This document shows positions 45,349 to 54,367 of a DNA stretch of 64,000 nucleotides, in pieces. Source of the DNA: JANNWF01 sp038205755 (lineage in GTDB: Bacteria > Pseudomonadota > Gammaproteobacteria > Xanthomonadales > Xanthomonadaceae); NCBI GenBank assembly GCA_038205755.1, contig JBBRBN010000006.1:13468-77467 (forward strand), read 5' to 3'. The stretch's first letter is position 1; every line of letters begins with the position of its first letter. The notes below the pieces were generated by a model, which saw nothing but the letters and a program-made list of their open reading frames with translations, ran no database searches and had not been told where the DNA came from. The position numbers were made by a program, and so were the translations under genes.

Positions 45349-46017
45349 CTACGGTGACACGTGCCGGTCAATTCCGGCCTGCAGATGGCGGTCGGCACGC
45401 CGCACCTCTGCGACGAAGCGCGCCATCCGTTGCGGGCACTTCACGCCCGGTGACAGTTCGATACCGCTCGACACATCCACCGCGTAAGGACGCAGCTGGC
45501 ATACCGCATCAAACACGTTGTCAGGCGTCAGGCCGCCGGCCAGCAGCATCGGCTTTCCGGCGATCTGCGGCCAGCGCGACCAGTCGAAACGCTCGCCACT
45601 GCCGCCAATGGCGCCGGGCGGATGCCCATCGAGCACAAATCCAAGGGCTGAAGGGTAACCCGCGGCGGCGAGCGCTGCGTCAGTGCCGCCTTCACCCATC
45701 GGCAGCGCCTTCAGGTACGGCATGCCGGCGAACTGGCAGTCGGACTCACTCTCAGCGCCATGGAACTGCAGCAGGTTGGGCCGCACGACATCGACCACTT
45801 GCCGAACCTGCGGCAGGGGCGTATCCATCACCAGCGCTACCGCCGTCAAAAACGGCGGGAGCGATGCTCGCAGTGCCTTGCCTTCGGCCAGCGACAGACA
45901 GCGCGCGCTGCGCGGCACGAAGATCAGGCCAATGGCATCGGCGCCCAGCGCTGCGGCGGCCGCGAGGTCTTCCGCACGGGTCATTCCACACAGCTTTATG
46001 CGCGTGCGGGCGCTCAT
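45349..46017 (-). CDS. trpF: phosphoribosylanthranilate isomerase
   Basis: 222-residue TIM barrel for the third step of tryptophan synthesis. The catalytic Cys is in RIKLCGMTRAEDL, and the catalytic Asp is in YAVDVSSGIELSPGVK. LQFHGAES and LLAGGLTPDNV are the other family landmarks. The start at 46017 overlaps the truA stop by four bases (ATGA). Confidence 0.95.
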   Translation of the reverse strand: MSARTRIKLCGMTRAEDLAAAAALGADAIGLIFVPRSARCLSLAEGKALRASLPPFLTAVALVMDTPLPQVRQVVDVVRPNLLQFHGAESESDCQFAGMPYLKALPMGEGGTDAALAAAGYPSALGFVLDGHPPGAIGGSGERFDWSRWPQIAGKPMLLAGGLTPDNVFDAVCQLRPYAVDVSSGIELSPGVKCPQRMARFVAEVRRADRHLQAGIDRHVSP

Positions 46018-46817
46018 CGGAGAACTGCCGCGGTGGGCGGGACGCTCGCGGCCAGCGTGACCGCCGCGGGCAACTGCCACTGTGCCGGATACAGGGGGCC
46101 GATGAAGGTGAGGCCAGCGGCCTGCGCCGTTGGGCCGGCCAGCGTCCGATCACGACCCGCCAGCAGCTCGGCCAGCCACTCTGGAGGGCGTTCGCCAGCG
46201 CCAATCAGCAGCAGGCTGCCGACGATATTGCGGACCATATGATGCAGGAATGCGTTGGCCTGAACTTCGATACTGACCACCTCTTCAATGCGCTGCACCG
46301 CTATCGCCTGTAGCGTACGAACCGGATGCCGAGCCTGACACTGCGCCGTGCGGAACGCGCTGAAGTCCTGCTCACCGAGCAGCTGTTGGGCAGCGGCGTG
46401 CATCCGTTCCGCATCCAGGGGGCGGCGCTCCCAGGCGAGGCTGCGCCGGTGCAGACCGGGACGTATCGAGCGGTTCAACAGCCGATAGCGGTAGCGTCGC
46501 GCGCGCGCTGCGTAACGGGCATGGAACTCTTCATCGACCGGCATGACCCACAGCACGCTCATCGCGCCGGGCAGTCGGCTGTTGCAGCCTCGCAGCCAGC
46601 CGCGCATCGGGCGCTGCGCGTCGCAGTCGAAATGCACGACCTGGCACTCGGCGTGAACGCCTGCGTCGGTCCGCCCGGAACAGATAACCTCGACCGGCCG
46701 GTCGGCAACAAAACTCAATGCTTCCTCCAGGGCCAGCTGCAGGGTCGGGCCGTGACTAAGCCGCTGCCAGCCGAGAAAGTCGCTGCCTTCGTACTCCAAC
46801 GCTAGGGCGTATCGCAT
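46014..46817 (-). CDS. truA: tRNA pseudouridine(38-40) synthase
   Basis: 267-residue TruA. LEYEGSDFLGWQRLSHGPTL is the start signature, and the catalytic aspartate is in CSGRTDAGVHAECQVVHFD near residue 52. It modifies uridines 38-40 in the anticodon stem of many tRNAs. It lies between fimV and trpF, the conserved arrangement in this order; a strong hairpin separates it from fimV. Confidence 0.95.
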   Translation of the reverse strand: MRYALALEYEGSDFLGWQRLSHGPTLQLALEEALSFVADRPVEVICSGRTDAGVHAECQVVHFDCDAQRPMRGWLRGCNSRLPGAMSVLWVMPVDEEFHARYAARARRYRYRLLNRSIRPGLHRRSLAWERRPLDAERMHAAAQQLLGEQDFSAFRTAQCQARHPVRTLQAIAVQRIEEVVSIEVQANAFLHHMVRNIVGSLLLIGAGERPPEWLAELLAGRDRTLAGPTAQAAGLTFIGPLYPAQWQLPAAVTLAASVPPTAAVLR

Positions 46818-46851
46818 CTGCAGACAGAGCCGCGGGGTGGCTGGAAACGCG

Positions 46852-46880
46852 AAAGGGCCGGAAGCACGCTTCCGGCCCTT
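46852..46880 (-). terminator. hairpin terminator after fimV
   Basis: On the minus strand AAGGGCCGGAAG, a 4-base loop and CTTCCGGCCCTT form a perfect 12-bp stem followed by TCGC, so the T run is weak. It sits 18 bp after the fimV stop and 35 bp before truA, and should reduce read-through into truA-trpF. Confidence 0.65.
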
Positions 46881-46897
46881 CCCGTGAGGCGGCGAGC

Positions 46898-49393
46898 TTA
46901 GCGGATTTCGTCGAGCAACCGGCGCGCCTCGGCTCGCTGTCCGGGATTGCCTTCGCCAATCACTTCATCGAGCATGCCGCGTGCACCTTCGACGTCGCCC
47001 ATGTCGAGATAGGCCCGCGCCAGCTCCAGCTTGGTGGCGGCTGCATCATCGCCATCTTCGTCGCTGCGGTACTCCCAATCCGTGCTCTCCGATTTCGGAG
47101 GTTGGCTGATAGCAGGCACCACGACGTCAGGCACCTCGATCCGCCGGCTGTCAAAGGGGTCGTCCGGCGTCGCCTTGGCGCTCGCTGCCACCCGCAAGCG
47201 ATCAATGTCTTCGGTGCTGAAGTTCTGGGTGGTGTCAGGACTCGACCTGGTGACCGGCGCCGACGGGACAGCACCCCAGTCATCATCCGCTTCCTGCAAC
47301 GGCGCCGGACTGGCCGGCAGCGGATCGAACGCAGGCCGCGCTGGACTGGCCTCTGCAGGAACCTCGAAGAACAGAGGGTGATCAGGCAGCAGATCGCGAC
47401 CCATTACCACCACCTGACGCCAGGACGGGTGATCGGCATCGTAGAGCTGCGCGTACATTGCCTCGGCGGCGCCCTCAAAGCCGGACGCGTCGCTCTGCCG
47501 ATAATAGTGCCCGACCAGCGCCAAGTGTCGGCCCAGGTCATTGGGCTGTTCGGCAACGGCGTCGAGCAGGCGGTCGAGCTCCGAGTACGGCGAGGTCTCC
47601 GGGTCATCATCCCGCGTCGCTGCTTCGGCAGTGGCGGCTTCATACTGATCGGCAATCGACTCGCGTGGCTCCGGCGGCACGGACGAGCCCCGGCGGCGGC
47701 CGAGCAGGAAGGCAAGCAGGCCCCCTATCACCAGCAGCAGGCCGCCGAGCATGGCCCAGGTTTGCAGGTACCAGGGCTTGGCATCTGCGGGCGCCGGCTC
47801 ATCCAGCGCCTGGGTCGCAGCGGGCTCAGGTTCCGCGACCGGCTGCACCGCTACCGGCACGTCGACTGGCACCGCGCCAGCCGGAACCTGCTCATCAATG
47901 GGTGCGTCGACTGCGCTGCCGTCCATCGCGGCGTCAGGATCCACAGCCAGTGGATCGGCCATCGGATCAGTATCAAACGCGTCCGGCGCGCTGGACACGG
48001 CGGCGTCGGCATCCGTTGCCTGTGTTGCCAAAGGATCAATCAGCGCCTCTTCCGGTGGGGTATCCACTCCTACCGGTGCGGCGCTGGCCAGACCTTCCAG
48101 CCGAGTCCGCTCGGCTTCCAGCTCGGCCAGGCGACGCTGGGCGTCCGCCAACTGGGAATCCTTCAGTTCGATCAGTCGCTTCGTATCGCCATCCAGCCGT
48201 TCCAGGTCGGTGACGCGGGAGCGCAGGTCGCGATTTTCCTCCTGCAGCGTAGCGACCTGTTCGCGAGCGCGGCCGAGGTCGGCACGCAGCTCCCTGCCTG
48301 GTCCCGAATCGCTGCTGCCTGACTGCGCAGCCGAAGCGGGCGTGTCGCCCCCTGGCGGCAGCAGCTCGAGGCGTGCCGCCGACGGCGCCGTCGAAGCCGG
48401 GCTGACGCGCGTCGATTCCACGGACTGGACCGGCTCAGCAGGCACGGAAACGCTGTCCCGTGAGGCACCGGCCGGCGCATCACGCCACGCCTGAGTCTGC
48501 TCGCTGACCTCTGCTGCCGCCGCGGCCGCAGTCAGCGCGGACAGTTCGTCGCGGGTCGGTATGCGCAGAACGGCGCCGCGCTTCAGGCGGTTGATGTTGT
48601 CGCCGATAAACGCATCCGGATTAGCCCGCAGCAAGGCGAGCATGGTCTGGTTCATCGATACAGAGCTGTCTGGACGCACCTGTTGGGCGATCGCCCACAG
48701 TGTTTCGCCAGATCCAACTGGCCCGTAGCGGTCCCCGCTGATGGAGGCCGAAGGGGTCGGAGCCGACGGTGGCGCCAGCGGGGTCGGCGCGGCAGCGGGA
48801 CGCAGGGGCGCTGGTTCGGGAGCAGGCCTCGGGGGTGCTGCAGGCGCGGTGGCAGCGGCTGGCGCGGCGGGCTGAGCGACAGGCGGGGGTGGTGGCGGTG
48901 GCGGTACAGCCGCACTGGGCGCAAGCGCCTGGGCGGGCGCTGCGGCGGGCTCACGCACCGGCGCTGTCACCGCCGGAGCGGTGCGCGCTGGCGCAACACG
49001 GGGCGGATCAAGCAGCACGGTGTACTCGCGCAGCATGCGACCCCGGCCCCACTCCACCTCAAGTAGAAAATTAAGGATGGGTTCGCCGAGGCGGGTGGGT
49101 GTCGTCACCCGCACCACCGGCTGACCGGCAGCATTCTTGACCACGGTGAATTCGAGATTGACCGGCAGCAGCGCCGTGCGATCAACGCCTACCCGTGAGA
49201 ATGCGTCGGGCGAGGCCAGCTTCACCTTGAGATTGTCGAGTTCCCCGGGCGTACTGCTGATGATGGGAATTTCAGCGACCAGCGGCTCGTTCAGCGACGA
49301 ACTCACCCGGATTGCGCCAAGCCCCAGCGCCAGAGCCTCTGAACTGCCCAGCGCGAGCGCCAAGCCAAGGCTAAGCCTATGATTCTTTTGCAT
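46898..49393 (-). CDS. fimV: FimV/TspA-family pilus assembly protein
   Basis: 831-residue inner-membrane protein. A signal segment is followed by the conserved FimV N-domain (GLGAIRVSSSLNEPLVAEIP), a Pro/Ala-rich linker, a LysM domain near residues 235-295 (YGPVGSGETLWAIAQ), a coiled coil near 385-445, one membrane helix (AMLGGLLLVIGGLLAFLLGR, about 570) and a C-terminal TPR-like FimV domain (KLELARAYLDMGDVEGARGM). It assembles type IV pilus secretin and helps place polar proteins. The start at 49393 has GGGGAG eight bases upstream. Confidence 0.93.
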   Translation of the reverse strand: MQKNHRLSLGLALALGSSEALALGLGAIRVSSSLNEPLVAEIPIISSTPGELDNLKVKLASPDAFSRVGVDRTALLPVNLEFTVVKNAAGQPVVRVTTPTRLGEPILNFLLEVEWGRGRMLREYTVLLDPPRVAPARTAPAVTAPVREPAAAPAQALAPSAAVPPPPPPPPVAQPAAPAAATAPAAPPRPAPEPAPLRPAAAPTPLAPPSAPTPSASISGDRYGPVGSGETLWAIAQQVRPDSSVSMNQTMLALLRANPDAFIGDNINRLKRGAVLRIPTRDELSALTAAAAAAEVSEQTQAWRDAPAGASRDSVSVPAEPVQSVESTRVSPASTAPSAARLELLPPGGDTPASAAQSGSSDSGPGRELRADLGRAREQVATLQEENRDLRSRVTDLERLDGDTKRLIELKDSQLADAQRRLAELEAERTRLEGLASAAPVGVDTPPEEALIDPLATQATDADAAVSSAPDAFDTDPMADPLAVDPDAAMDGSAVDAPIDEQVPAGAVPVDVPVAVQPVAEPEPAATQALDEPAPADAKPWYLQTWAMLGGLLLVIGGLLAFLLGRRRGSSVPPEPRESIADQYEAATAEAATRDDDPETSPYSELDRLLDAVAEQPNDLGRHLALVGHYYRQSDASGFEGAAEAMYAQLYDADHPSWRQVVVMGRDLLPDHPLFFEVPAEASPARPAFDPLPASPAPLQEADDDWGAVPSAPVTRSSPDTTQNFSTEDIDRLRVAASAKATPDDPFDSRRIEVPDVVVPAISQPPKSESTDWEYRSDEDGDDAAATKLELARAYLDMGDVEGARGMLDEVIGEGNPGQRAEARRLLDEIR

Positions 49394-49491
49394 CCAGCAT
49401 CTCCCCAATGCGCGAAGCATACGGTCGCCTGTTTACGTTCTGGTCGGCGCCAGACCTAGAATCGACTTGACAACGCTGCGCTAACTATAGA

Positions 49492-50511
49492 TCACAGGTC
49501 GGTTTTTACCAACAATTCGGCAATCTGAACAGCGTTCAGTGCCGCGCCCTTGCGGATATTGTCGGCAACGATCCAAAGGCTCAGGCCCTGCGGGTGCGAG
49601 ATGTCCTCGCGAATCCGGCCGACAAACACCGGATCCTTGCCAGCCGCATGGGTAACCGGGGTCGGGTAACCGCCGGGCTTTGGTTCATCCACCACCTCAA
49701 TCCCAGGCGCTGCAGCGATCAGCCGGCGGGCCTCGTCGGCGGACAGCTTCTGGCGCGTTTCCAGATGCACCGCTTCCGCGTGGCCATAGAACACCGGGAC
49801 CCGAACCGCGGTCGGATTCACCTGGATGCTGTCGTCGCCGAGAATCTTGCGGGTTTCCCAAACCAGCTTCATTTCTTCCCTGGTGTAGCCGTTCGGCAGG
49901 AACTCATCGATCTGCGGAATGACGTTGAAGGCGATCTGGACCGGGAAGCGCTTCGGCTCGGGGCTGTGGAAATTCAGCATCGCCGCCGTCTGCCGACCCA
50001 GTTCCTCCATCGCCGAGCGCCCGGCCCCAGACACCGACTGATAGGTCGCCACGTTGATGCGGCTGATGCCAACCGCCCGATGGATCGGCGCGAGCGCGAC
50101 CAGCATCTGCATCGTCGAGCAGTTCGGATTGGCAATGATGCCGCGCGGTCGGTTGTGGATCTGCTCCGGATTGACCTCAGTGATGACCAGCGGGACATCG
50201 GCGTCGTAGCGGAACTCCGAGGTGTTGTCGATAACTACCGCGCCGGCCGCAGCGGCGCGCGGCGCGTGCACCCGCGACACCGAGCCGCCGGCCGAGAAGA
50301 ACGCGATGTCGACGCCGCTGAAATCAAACGTGGCAAGGTCACGCACGACGTATTCGCGGCGGCGGCAGGTGACGGTGTCGCCGGCCGAGCGCCCGCTGGC
50401 CAGCGGAATCAGATTGCTGAACTGGAAGTCGCGCTCTTCGAGAATTTCGAGCAGCGCCTGGCCAACGGCGCCGGTGGCGCCGGCGATGGCAATTACGGGT
50501 CGGGCATTCAT
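49492..50511 (-). CDS. asd: aspartate-semialdehyde dehydrogenase
   Basis: 339-residue enzyme making aspartate semialdehyde for lysine, threonine, methionine and diaminopimelate. IAGATGAVGQALLEILEERD is the NADP site, and the catalytic Cys is in NPNCSTMQMLVAL near residue 131. The His/Arg substrate pocket region is VRVPVFYGHAEAVHLE. It lies 98 bp upstream of fimV and 23 bp after aroC. Confidence 0.95.
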   Translation of the reverse strand: MNARPVIAIAGATGAVGQALLEILEERDFQFSNLIPLASGRSAGDTVTCRRREYVVRDLATFDFSGVDIAFFSAGGSVSRVHAPRAAAAGAVVIDNTSEFRYDADVPLVITEVNPEQIHNRPRGIIANPNCSTMQMLVALAPIHRAVGISRINVATYQSVSGAGRSAMEELGRQTAAMLNFHSPEPKRFPVQIAFNVIPQIDEFLPNGYTREEMKLVWETRKILGDDSIQVNPTAVRVPVFYGHAEAVHLETRQKLSADEARRLIAAAPGIEVVDEPKPGGYPTPVTHAAGKDPVFVGRIREDISHPQGLSLWIVADNIRKGAALNAVQIAELLVKTDL

Positions 50512-50534
50512 TCGGATGATCGGGTCTCAGGAAA

Positions 50535-51632
50535 TCAGGGTGAGGCGGGAATTCGTGGGCTGACGGGTCCGACGTCGGCACATTGCGCGCGGTGCCGCAG
50601 CGCGTGATCGACCAGCACCAGGGCGACCATGGCTTCCGCGATCGGAGTGGCTCGAATGCCAACGCAGGGGTCGTGGCGGCCGGTGGTGATCACTTCGACC
50701 GGTTCGCCCGCCGTGTTCACGCTGCGTCCCGGCAGTCGCAGGCTGGAGGTAGGCTTCAGCGCCATCGAGCAGACCACGTCCTGACCGCTCGAAATCCCAC
50801 CAAGAATGCCGCCGGCGTTGTTGCTGAGGAAGCCATCCGGGGTCATCTCGTCGCGGTGCTCGGTGCCACGCTGCACGACGGCGTCGAAGCCGGCGCCGAT
50901 TTCCACGCCCTTCACCGCGTTGATGCTCATCAGCGCGGCGGTCAGTTCGGCATCCAGCTTGCCGTAAAGCGGCTCGCCCCAGCCCGGCGGCACGCCTTCA
51001 GCAACCACCGTGACGCGGGCGCCGACCGAATCGCCGGACTTGCGCAACGCATCCATGTAGGACTCGAGTTCCGGGACCATCGCCGCGTCGGGCCAGAAGA
51101 ACGGATTGTCCTCCACCGCGTCCCAGTCGAAACCGCGCGGCTTCAGCTCACCCAGCTGCGAAAGATGGCCGCGAATTCGTATTCCGTGCTTTTCTGCCAG
51201 CCACTTCTTGGCGATCACCCCAGCTGCCACCCGCATCGTGGTCTCGCGGGCCGAACTGCGGCCACCGCCGCGCGGGTCGCGCAGCCCGTACTTTTGCCAG
51301 TAGGTGTAGTCGGCGTGCGCCGGGCGGAACACCTCGCCGATTTTCGCGTAATCCTTGCTGCGCGCATCGGTATTGCGGATCAGCAGCGCGATCGGCGTAC
51401 CGGTCGTCAGGCCCTCGTAGACACCCGACAGAATCTCGACCTGGTCGGCCTCGTGGCGCTGCGAGGTGTGCCGCGACTTGCCGGTGGCGCGGCGCTGGAT
51501 GTCGTGCTGGAACGCTTCAGCGTCAATGGCAAGTCCGGGCGGACAGCCATCGATCACGCAGCCGATCGCCGGGCCATGGGACTCGCCAAAGGTGGTGACT
51601 GCGAATGAAACGCCAAACGTATTTCCGCTCAT
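50535..51632 (-). CDS. aroC: chorismate synthase
   Basis: 365-residue FMN-dependent enzyme. The three family signatures are present: GESHGPAIGCVIDGCPPGL (residues 13-31), GGGRSSARETTMRVAAG and RHDPCVGIRATPIAE near the C-terminus. It makes chorismate for the tryptophan and tyrosine genes elsewhere in this window. It lies 9 bp after prmB and 23 bp before asd. Confidence 0.96.
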   Translation of the reverse strand: MSGNTFGVSFAVTTFGESHGPAIGCVIDGCPPGLAIDAEAFQHDIQRRATGKSRHTSQRHEADQVEILSGVYEGLTTGTPIALLIRNTDARSKDYAKIGEVFRPAHADYTYWQKYGLRDPRGGGRSSARETTMRVAAGVIAKKWLAEKHGIRIRGHLSQLGELKPRGFDWDAVEDNPFFWPDAAMVPELESYMDALRKSGDSVGARVTVVAEGVPPGWGEPLYGKLDAELTAALMSINAVKGVEIGAGFDAVVQRGTEHRDEMTPDGFLSNNAGGILGGISSGQDVVCSMALKPTSSLRLPGRSVNTAGEPVEVITTGRHDPCVGIRATPIAEAMVALVLVDHALRHRAQCADVGPVSPRIPASP

Positions 51633-51641
51633 GCCGGCCGC

Positions 51642-52613
51642 CTAGCCAGAATGCGGCTGCGAAACGCTGGGCGAGACGCTGCCCGCCGCCAGCGCCGCGC
51701 GCGCATCGGCAAGTCTCCTGATCCGCTCGATGTGCTCCACCAGTGCTTCGCGATGGATCGCGAACACGCCCATCGCGCCAACCTTGAACTCGATCCAGTC
51801 GAACGGCACCTCCGGCAGCAGGCGCGTCAGCGCGTGCTCGCTTTCACCGACCTCGACGATCAGCAGCCCGCCGCGGACCAGATGCACTGGCGCGTCGCGC
51901 AGGATGCGCAGGACCAGATCGAGACCGTCGTCACCTGCCAGCAGGCCAAGCTGGGGCTCGTGCCGATACTCGTCGGGCAGCGCATCGACTTCGGCGCGGG
52001 TGACGTACGGCGGGTTGCTGACAATCAGCTCGTAGGCTTCGCCACGCACGGCATCGAACAGGTTCGAGCGCAGCAGTCGAACCCGGCTCTCGACACCCAG
52101 GCGCTTCACGTTTTCCTTGGCCAGCGCCAGCGCATCCGCCGACAGGTCGACGCCGTCCACGGCCCACTCGGGCTGATGGTGGGCCATCGCAATGGCGATG
52201 CAGCCCGAGCCGGTGCACAGATCGAGCGCGCGGGTGATGTCCAGACTGCCGATCCACGGCTGGAATCCACCCTCGATCAATTCGGCAATCGGCGAGCGTG
52301 GCACCAGCGCACGGGCGTCCGACGCGAAGCTGAGGCCGGCAAACCAGGCTTCGCCGGTCAGGTAGCAGGCCGGCACCCGATCAACCAGGCGGCGCTCGAA
52401 CAGCGCCAGGACAGCGGCCTTCTCGTCGGCGGTGACGCGTGCCTGTCCATACACCGGATTGAGATCGTGCGGCAGATGCAGGGCGTGCAGAGTCAGCTGG
52501 GTGGCCTCGTCAAGCGCATTGTCATAGCTGTGTCCGAAGCACAGGCCGGCGGCGTTGAAGCGGCTGCCGCCGTAGCGGATCAGATCGATGATGGTGCGCA
52601 GCACGTCGGTCAT
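51642..52613 (-). CDS. prmB: ribosomal protein uL3 glutamine N5-methyltransferase
   Basis: 323-residue PrmB-type SAM methyltransferase. The SAM motif is DLCTGSGCIAIAMAHHQP, and the catalytic NPPY is in ELIVSNPPYVTRAEVDALP. The N-terminal helical recognition domain is present. The LPDEYRHEPQLGLLAGDDGL segment after NPPY separates PrmB from PrmC. It lies directly upstream of aroC, a common pairing. Confidence 0.92.
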   Translation of the reverse strand: MTDVLRTIIDLIRYGGSRFNAAGLCFGHSYDNALDEATQLTLHALHLPHDLNPVYGQARVTADEKAAVLALFERRLVDRVPACYLTGEAWFAGLSFASDARALVPRSPIAELIEGGFQPWIGSLDITRALDLCTGSGCIAIAMAHHQPEWAVDGVDLSADALALAKENVKRLGVESRVRLLRSNLFDAVRGEAYELIVSNPPYVTRAEVDALPDEYRHEPQLGLLAGDDGLDLVLRILRDAPVHLVRGGLLIVEVGESEHALTRLLPEVPFDWIEFKVGAMGVFAIHREALVEHIERIRRLADARAALAAGSVSPSVSQPHSG

Positions 52614-52676
52614 GGCAATTACGCAGTAGGCCAGCCATCGAGTATAGGCGAAGCCAATCGATGCAACCGCGCAACC

Positions 52677-52688
52677 TATAATGGGCGG
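52677..52688 (+). promoter_or_regulatory. TATAAT -10 box immediately before the SCO gene
   Basis: A perfect TATAAT (52677-52682) is followed by only six bases before the ATG at 52689. A transcript starting at the usual distance would begin at or next to the ATG, giving a leaderless mRNA. No good -35 box or Shine-Dalgarno is visible. Confidence 0.5.
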
Positions 52689-53330
52689 ATGAATACGTCA
52701 GCTAGCGGTTCCGCCAGGCTTCGCCTGATCGTCATCCTCGCCGCCGCCCTCGCCGCCGGAACGGGGCTTTGGCTGGGAGCGCGCCTGGGTCCAGCTACCA
52801 GCAACGAGAACCCGCAGGTCCTGCAGAACGCCCTGCTGTTCCCGGCGCCGCGTGAGCTTCCACCCTTCGCGCTGGACGCTGGTGACGGCGCGCAGATCAG
52901 TGCGGAAACACTGCGCGGCCGCTGGAGCGTGGTGTTCGTCGGCTTCACCCACTGCCCGGATATCTGTCCGACCACGCTCTCCATGCTGGGGGCGCTGCAA
53001 AAAGCGCTGCCGGAGCTGCAGCCCAGTCTTCAGGTGCTGTTCGTATCGGTCGATCCGGAGCGCGACAGCGCTGAGCGGGCGACCGAGTACGCCCGCTACT
53101 TCGTCCCCGACGCACTCGCCGCCACCGCCGATCATGGGCGGCTTGAGCCCTTCAGCCGCAGCCTCGGCATGGTCTACATGCAGACCCCACTGGACGGGGG
53201 CGACTACACCGTCGACCACTCTGCCAGCATCGCCATTCTGGATCCGCAGGCGCGGCTGGTGGGCGTGTTCCGTCCGCCATTCGAGGTCACCCGAATGGCG
53301 GCTGACCTGCGCACGCTGGCAGGGCGCTGA
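52689..53330 (+). CDS. SCO1/SenC family copper chaperone
   Basis: 213-residue membrane-anchored thioredoxin-fold protein. One N-terminal helix (about 11-30) anchors it on the periplasmic side. The copper ligands are C89 and C93 (FTHCPDICP) and the distal His in YTVDHSASIAIL. It delivers copper to the CuA site of cytochrome oxidase; no oxidase genes are in the window. It lies 1 bp before psd, with which it should be co-transcribed. The start is the ATG at 52689; the frame is open far upstream, antisense to prmB. Confidence 0.92.
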   Translation: MNTSASGSARLRLIVILAAALAAGTGLWLGARLGPATSNENPQVLQNALLFPAPRELPPFALDAGDGAQISAETLRGRWSVVFVGFTHCPDICPTTLSMLGALQKALPELQPSLQVLFVSVDPERDSAERATEYARYFVPDALAATADHGRLEPFSRSLGMVYMQTPLDGGDYTVDHSASIAILDPQARLVGVFRPPFEVTRMAADLRTLAGR

Positions 53331-53331
53331 G

Positions 53332-54180
53332 ATGCGTCCGTCGGTCGTCCTGCAGTACCTGTTTCCGCACCGCCTGCTGTCGCGGCTCGTCCTGTGGGCG
53401 ACGAGGATTCGGCTGCGACCCTGGAAGAACCTGCTGATCCGGCAGATCGTGCGGCGCTACAACGTGAATCTGGCCGAAGCCGCCGAACCGAACGCCGAGG
53501 CGTACGTCCACTTCAACGCGTTCTTCACCCGCGCCCTGAAGTCGGGCGCGCGAACGGCCGACCCGGACCCCGACACCCTGCTGATGCCCGCCGACGGCAA
53601 GATCAGCCAGGTCGGCAGGATCGAAGCGGGTCGGATCTTCCAGGCCAAAGGCCACTCTTTCACTGCTGCCGAGCTGCTGGGCGACGCCGCTGCGGCCGCT
53701 CCCTACGCTGATGGCTGGTTTGCCAACATCTACTTGTCGCCCCGTGACTATCACCGGGTTCACATGCCGTGGGCCGGGCGTCTCACTCACACACTGCACG
53801 TTCCGGGCCGGTTGTTCAGCGTCGCGCCGTGGACGGTGAATGCCATACCGCGCCTGTTTGCCCGTAACGAGCGGCTGGTCTGCCACTTTGAGACCGACAT
53901 CGGTCCGATCTGCTCCGTGATGGTCGGCGCGCTGCTGGTTTCGGGTGTCGAGACGGTCTGGAATGGCGTCGACATTCCGCGCTATGCCAGCCGGCCCATT
54001 CCTCGCGACTGGCGCGGACGCGGGATCACGCTCGACCGTTTCGCCGAAATGGCCCGTTTCAACATGGGCTCAACGGTGATCCTGCTGTTTCCGCGCGACG
54101 CGGTGCAGCTGGACACGTTCGAGCACCAGCAGCCGGTGCGGCTCGGCCAGCGACTTGGGCGGGTGCTGGCACGTCGCTGA
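53332..54180 (+). CDS. psd: phosphatidylserine decarboxylase proenzyme
   Basis: 282-residue proenzyme making phosphatidylethanolamine at the inner membrane. The self-cleavage site is the Gly-Ser of FNMGSTVILLF, with S247 becoming the pyruvoyl group. LMPADGKISQVG, YLSPRDYHRVHMPWAG and FARNERLVCHFETDIG are the other conserved regions. The ATG at 53332 follows the SCO gene stop by one base. The MITE-like copy 2 begins 22 bp after its stop. Confidence 0.95.
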   Translation: MRPSVVLQYLFPHRLLSRLVLWATRIRLRPWKNLLIRQIVRRYNVNLAEAAEPNAEAYVHFNAFFTRALKSGARTADPDPDTLLMPADGKISQVGRIEAGRIFQAKGHSFTAAELLGDAAAAAPYADGWFANIYLSPRDYHRVHMPWAGRLTHTLHVPGRLFSVAPWTVNAIPRLFARNERLVCHFETDIGPICSVMVGALLVSGVETVWNGVDIPRYASRPIPRDWRGRGITLDRFAEMARFNMGSTVILLFPRDAVQLDTFEHQQPVRLGQRLGRVLARR

Positions 54181-54202
54181 CCGCTGGATCGTGACCAGGA
54201 GC

Positions 54203-54367
54203 TAACCCGCGCGTTTCATGAATTCTCGCGATGGTCGCGCAGGATGTTGTTCGCACAGAAGATTTCCCGAAGGAGCGGCGTAGCGGGCCATACGACCGAC
54301 TGAGGTAGTCTCCTGCGCGGACAAGAGACAAGCGAGAGCGCGCGAGATTCATGAAACATGCGGGCTA
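54203..54367. mobile_element. MITE-like dispersed element, copy 2 (165 bp)
   Basis: Related to the element at 5942-6102, with the same terminal motif TAACCCGC/GCGGGCTA and the same core (GGAGCGGCGTAGCGGGCCAT). In the arms, GTTTGATGAAT of copy 1 is GTTTCATGAAT here, and the partner arm changes to match, so base pairing is kept. The right terminus supplies the TAG stop codon of the lytic transglycosylase gene. Confidence 0.78.
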
